NCBI GenBank assembly: GCA_963609725.1
Contig: CAVDLI010000008.1
Span: 1 to 34,879, forward strand
Source: UBA9732 sp963609725
GTDB taxonomy: Bacteria > Spirochaetota > Spirochaetia > Sphaerochaetales > Sphaerochaetaceae
Reading direction: 5' to 3'
Length of the DNA stretch: 34,879 nucleotides
Made by a program: the position numbers and the translations under genes. A model generated the notes under the pieces. That model did not search any database. It saw only the letters and a list, made by a program, of their open reading frames with translations, and was not told where the DNA came from. This document shows positions 32,276-34,879 of the stretch, piece by piece. The stretch's first letter is position 1, and the number at the start of each line of letters is the position of its first letter.

Positions 32276-33656
32276 AAACCCCGGTTATGTCTCTAAAGCC
32301 ACTTAGAGTGTCCTTTAATTTTTCCATATATCCGCCGTTAAAAAATAAACATTTGGAAGTATCTGTACCAAGCTTATCTCCTGTAAGTGCAAGCCCCATG
32401 GCCCTGCATCCTCCCACGCAATACTCAAACCACTTACACGAGGCGCACTTTTCATTCTTCGTCTTCAAATCCTTCACTGTGGTGCACACTTCATCAAGAT
32501 AATCACCTGATTGAAGATATTTTTTGAGCCCCTCTTTCTTCACATTTCCCAAATACCAACCGCAACTCTCATAGTATCCCGACATTTGGTGGCATGGAAA
32601 AAGATTACCGTTAGCAGCAATTGCAACCATGCCTCTGTTTCCTCTACATACAGGAAGAGAATCTTTATACTCTCCACAAACACATTCAACAGCACGTGGT
32701 CTATAGCATTTATTTTGGGGATAAAAATGAACAAATTGCCATATATCTATTTCCATAACGCAATTTGTTTTTTTGTATTCCTCTAAAAAATCTAACATTT
32801 TATCAAAATACTCATTGAGCGTAAGAGTATTATCCCCGCCATTTTGAACCCAACGGGGAGCCTCTGTTGTGCGAATAATTCGCATTTCATTTACGCCCAT
32901 TTTATCAAGCATTTTTGCTGTATCTAGCATGCTTTCTACATTGAGACGGTGAACATTGGTTTGAACTTTGACTCTAAAACCATTTTTAATGCAAAGCCCA
33001 ATAGCTCGTAGAGCATCTTCTTCTGCACCATTGCGGTTTCTAAGCCAATCATGATGTCCAAGTCCATCAAATGAAATCTTAATGAGAGGATAGCATCCAA
33101 TTTCTTTAAACTTGTCTAAAGAATCTTGATTAATGAAATATCCGTTGGTATTGAGTTCTTCAACATACATATCTCTTTCATAGATACCATCTATAATCTC
33201 AAAAAAAGACTTGTGGAGCATTGGCTCTCCACCGGTGATAGTAAAAGCATTGATACCACACTCTTGGGCTTCATCTAGAAGCTTTTTTGCTTCTTCTCGA
33301 GTAAATTCGCTCATAAGAGGAGCATTATCTGCAGCATTGAAACAATGAAGACAATTATAGTTGCATTTACCTGTTATCATCCAATTTATGGCAGGAAAAT
33401 AACGGTTATCACACACTTTTCTCTGCCATGCAGTAAGAGACTTTTCACCTTTTTTGCATGGACGAATAAAACCTTTTCTTACAAGAGTTTCAGAAAATTC
33501 ACTACTTTCCAGCTCAGTGAGACCATCACATTGGTATAAGAATTCAAACTCTTTCTGAGTCAGCCGTTGAGCATCTCTTACGCCCCTAATGTAATAAGCA
33601 TATGGGGTTCTCCACCAAGATCTAATACCAATTTGAGGGTTAATTATGTAAAACAT
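32265..33656 (-). CDS. radical SAM/SPASM peptide maturase with N-terminal RRE-like domain
   Basis: A 463-residue enzyme likely to modify the two precursor peptides encoded just upstream. Residues 1-70 (YYIRGVRDAQRLTQKEFEFLYQCDGLTE...LVRKGFIRP) look like a PqqD-type winged-helix leader-recognition domain. The radical SAM core has CNYNCLHC (Cys98, 102, 105; CX3CX2C for the SAM-binding 4Fe-4S cluster), GGEP (142-145) and KISFDG. The C-terminal SPASM region supplies cysteines for auxiliary clusters: C337, C355, C391, C404, C407, C413, C417 and C436, with the typical GNLFPCHQM and CASCKWFEYCVGGCRA. This fits thioether-forming or related RiPP maturases; the actual bond made cannot be deduced. Starts 14 bases after the second precursor. 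Confidence 0.92.
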   Translation of the reverse strand: MFYIINPQIGIRSWWRTPYAYYIRGVRDAQRLTQKEFEFLYQCDGLTELESSEFSETLVRKGFIRPCKKGEKSLTAWQRKVCDNRYFPAINWMITGKCNYNCLHCFNAADNAPLMSEFTREEAKKLLDEAQECGINAFTITGGEPMLHKSFFEIIDGIYERDMYVEELNTNGYFINQDSLDKFKEIGCYPLIKISFDGLGHHDWLRNRNGAEEDALRAIGLCIKNGFRVKVQTNVHRLNVESMLDTAKMLDKMGVNEMRIIRTTEAPRWVQNGGDNTLTLNEYFDKMLDFLEEYKKTNCVMEIDIWQFVHFYPQNKCYRPRAVECVCGEYKDSLPVCRGNRGMVAIAANGNLFPCHQMSGYYESCGWYLGNVKKEGLKKYLQSGDYLDEVCTTVKDLKTKNEKCASCKWFEYCVGGCRAMGLALTGDKLGTDTSKCLFFNGGYMEKLKDTLSGFRDITGVCEK

Positions 33657-33670
33657 CCCTTATTTATCCC

Positions 33671-34108
33671 TTAATCAACCCAAACCTGAGTTCTGTTTTT
33701 TGTATTTGGATGTCCACATTCTTGTGTCATAGGAACAACTGAAGGTGCAGATGCACAACCATGCCTCTTTCGTGTATAGCAAACATAACATTGATAGTTA
33801 CGAGGTCCGTTACCAGCAAAACCAGTCTCTGCCCAACAGTTATTATGGCAAATTGGGCATGCTGATGAAAGTTCATAACCACTTACCCAAGTCCCTTGGA
33901 AAGACGGAGTTGATGAATCATTGCAACCACCACCGGAGACAGAATCTATTTCGTCATCATCAAGTTCGCCAGTAGCATGGAACTTATCAAAAATCCTCTT
34001 TGCCTCTTCTTGGTCAAGTTCAACATGCTCCTCTTGTGCCATTTTCATAAGATCTTCAGGAGATTGTGCATTTTTTGCTTTTTCTATCATTTGTGGTGTA
34101 TAAGTCAT
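33671..34108 (-). CDS. RiPP precursor 2: Nif11-like leader with Cys-rich core
   Basis: A 145-residue precursor. The leader (about 1-61) is helical and acidic (MIEKAKNAQSPEDLMKMAQE...EEAKRIFDKFHATGELDDDEIDSVSGGG), ending in a double-glycine site as in Nif11-like and related bacteriocin-type leaders. The predicted core (about 62-145) begins with Cys62 and holds eight cysteines (62, 84, 87, 91, 107, 110, 118, 131), including CPICHNNC and CYVC, an arrangement resembling a zinc ribbon. Strong ribosome binding site TAGGAGG. It follows precursor 1 by nine bases and precedes the maturase by 14. No homologue is known to me for the core. Confidence 0.88.
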   Translation of the reverse strand: MTYTPQMIEKAKNAQSPEDLMKMAQEEHVELDQEEAKRIFDKFHATGELDDDEIDSVSGGGCNDSSTPSFQGTWVSGYELSSACPICHNNCWAETGFAGNGPRNYQCYVCYTRKRHGCASAPSVVPMTQECGHPNTKNRTQVWVD

Positions 34109-34117
34109 ATTTTCCTC

Positions 34118-34531
34118 CTAGATTTTCTTCAGTTCATAAGCCCAATGGCCAATTTCACTTCCACAATACAAGCATTTTGTCATATAACGCTCAGCAGCCG
34201 TTCCATAACCACCACAGCAATAAAGAATTTCAACATCTTCACCACCACAAGGACAAAGCTCTCCCCAAAGAATATGGGCTTTATCTCCTGTAGTAAGTCC
34301 ATAGCCACTGTCCGCCTCTCTTGCAGAGCTACCGCCACTTGAAGATGAGCCACAACCACCACCGGAGACAGACTCTAGCTCGTCATCTTTCAAGGAACCA
34401 CAGGCATTTAATCGCGAAAAGAGAGCATTTGCATCATCTTTTGAAAGTGTAATATTCTCTTTTTCAGCAAGAGAAATAAGCTCTTCTACACTCTTTGCCT
34501 GTCTTGCCTTCTTTAACAGTTTTTCATACAT
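34118..34531 (-). CDS. RiPP precursor 1: Nif11-like leader with Cys-rich core
   Basis: A 137-residue precursor and first gene of the operon. Its leader (about 1-59: LLKKARQAKSVEELISLAEKENITLS...ANALFSRLNACGSLKDDELESVSGGG) aligns throughout with that of the neighbouring precursor, and both end SVSGGGC. The core (about 60-137) has a Gly/Ser spacer and seven cysteines (60, 93, 95, 105, 106, 120, 123), in the pattern CPCGG...YCCGG...KCLYCGS, again zinc-ribbon-like but otherwise unlike the core of precursor 2. AAGGAAGA precedes the ATG. I could not find a convincing promoter in the 170 bp upstream. Confidence 0.88.
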   Translation of the reverse strand: MYEKLLKKARQAKSVEELISLAEKENITLSKDDANALFSRLNACGSLKDDELESVSGGGCGSSSSGGSSAREADSGYGLTTGDKAHILWGELCPCGGEDVEILYCCGGYGTAAERYMTKCLYCGSEIGHWAYELKKI

Positions 34532-34641
34532 ATTGTCTCTTCCTTATTTTTTATAAGTATATACGGCAACATTACATTTTTGTTAGAAAAATTTTGCGTC
34601 TCCATATGCTATTCACTTGAAAGTTAAGAACTAAGAGGTTT

Positions 34642-34670
34642 TTGCAAAAAGCACACTTATGAATTATACT
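34642..34670 (+). promoter_or_regulatory. putative promoter of the AAA-ATPase gene
   Basis: TTGCAA (34642-34647), a 17-base spacer and TATACT (34665-34670). The -35 box sits inside a 12-bp palindrome TTTTTGCAAAAA (34639-34650), a possible operator. Confidence 0.55.
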
Positions 34671-34701
34671 AAGATTGTTATGTCCAAAGGAGGTAGGTAG
34701 T

Positions 34702-34879
34702 ATGGGAAGATTTGTTAATCCAGATAGTTCGGCTTTTCGTACATTATTAAATGCTAAAATTTATGTAGATAAAAGTGGATTGATTAATTTTACAAATAGT
34801 ATTCTCTCTTCAACTGATGCATTCATCTGCAACAGCAGACCTCGCAGATTTGGAAAATCAACAACAGCAAACATGCTTG
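34702..34879 (+). CDS. predicted AAA-ATPase / PD-(D/E)XK family protein, N-terminal fragment
   Basis: Runs off the right edge. The N-terminus reads NPDSSAFRTLLNAKIYVDKSGLI followed by a P-loop in the form RPRRFGKSTTANML. This combination (VDKxGLI, then RPRRFGKS) is the hallmark of the 'predicted AAA-ATPase' family (AAA_34-like/PF09820 type), usually about 500-600 residues with a C-terminal PD-(D/E)XK nuclease domain that would lie outside the window. These genes are multi-copy in gut Treponema, Bacteroides and clostridia, and their function is unresolved. The AAGGAGGTAGG ribosome binding site is very strong. Divergent from the RiPP operon. Confidence 0.85.
   Translation, partial: MGRFVNPDSSAFRTLLNAKIYVDKSGLINFTNSILSSTDAFICNSRPRRFGKSTTANML

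Overview
The window is an AT-rich, densely coded chromosomal segment of a Gram-negative-type (diderm) bacterium. The best guess is a gut-associated, Treponema-like spirochaete. The reasons are a TolC/MacAB-type envelope pump combined with AddAB-type (not RecBCD) recombination genes, a livKHMGF operon followed by a CBS-ACT gene, an Rpn-type nuclease fragment, a 'predicted AAA-ATPase' gene, and low GC throughout. The genus is inference; no rRNA or other marker gene is present.

Layout. (1) 1-3145, + strand: tail of an Rpn/PD-(D/E)XK nuclease, aroA (EPSP synthase), a flavodoxin-like protein and a CPBP-family membrane protease. (2) 3190-9629, - strand: an AddA-like helicase-nuclease and an AddB-like Fe-S nuclease. 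Divergent from them is a membrane-anchored or secreted DRGHM nuclease (9694-10851). (3) 10848-12176, - strand: an M20 metallopeptidase interrupted by one in-frame TGA, followed by tRNA-Gly(CCC). (4) 12436-15140, + strand: a small HMA metal-binding protein, an unknown exported protein, a PiT phosphate transporter and its DUF47/PhoU-like partner. (5) 15246-17091, - strand: two membrane proteins (one DUF5058-like), the downstream one with a striking repeat-built N-terminus; then a repeat-rich gap ending in tRNA-Leu(UAG). (6) 17875-23403, - strand: livKHMGF branched-chain amino-acid ABC transporter plus a CBS-CBS-ACT protein. (7) 23732-27588, + strand: thiBPQ thiamine ABC transporter. (8) 27737-34531, - strand: a likely RiPP operon, with two Cys-rich precursors bearing Nif11-like double-glycine leaders, a radical SAM/SPASM maturase with an N-terminal recognition-like domain, and a complete TolC-MacA-MacB-type export system. 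(9) The start of a + strand AAA-ATPase at the right edge.

The most interesting system is region 8: peptide precursors, maturase and an envelope-spanning exporter in one co-directional block, with no leader peptidase visible. The second theme is abundant short tandem repeats. Inside genes the periods are 12, 15 or 18 bp, all multiples of three, and they encode Asn/Ser/Thr-rich hydrophilic tails. Between genes the periods are 13, 14 or about 17 bp, and three such arrays begin in the last codons of the upstream gene. Promoter-like sites often use a TTGCAA/TTGCAT -35 box.
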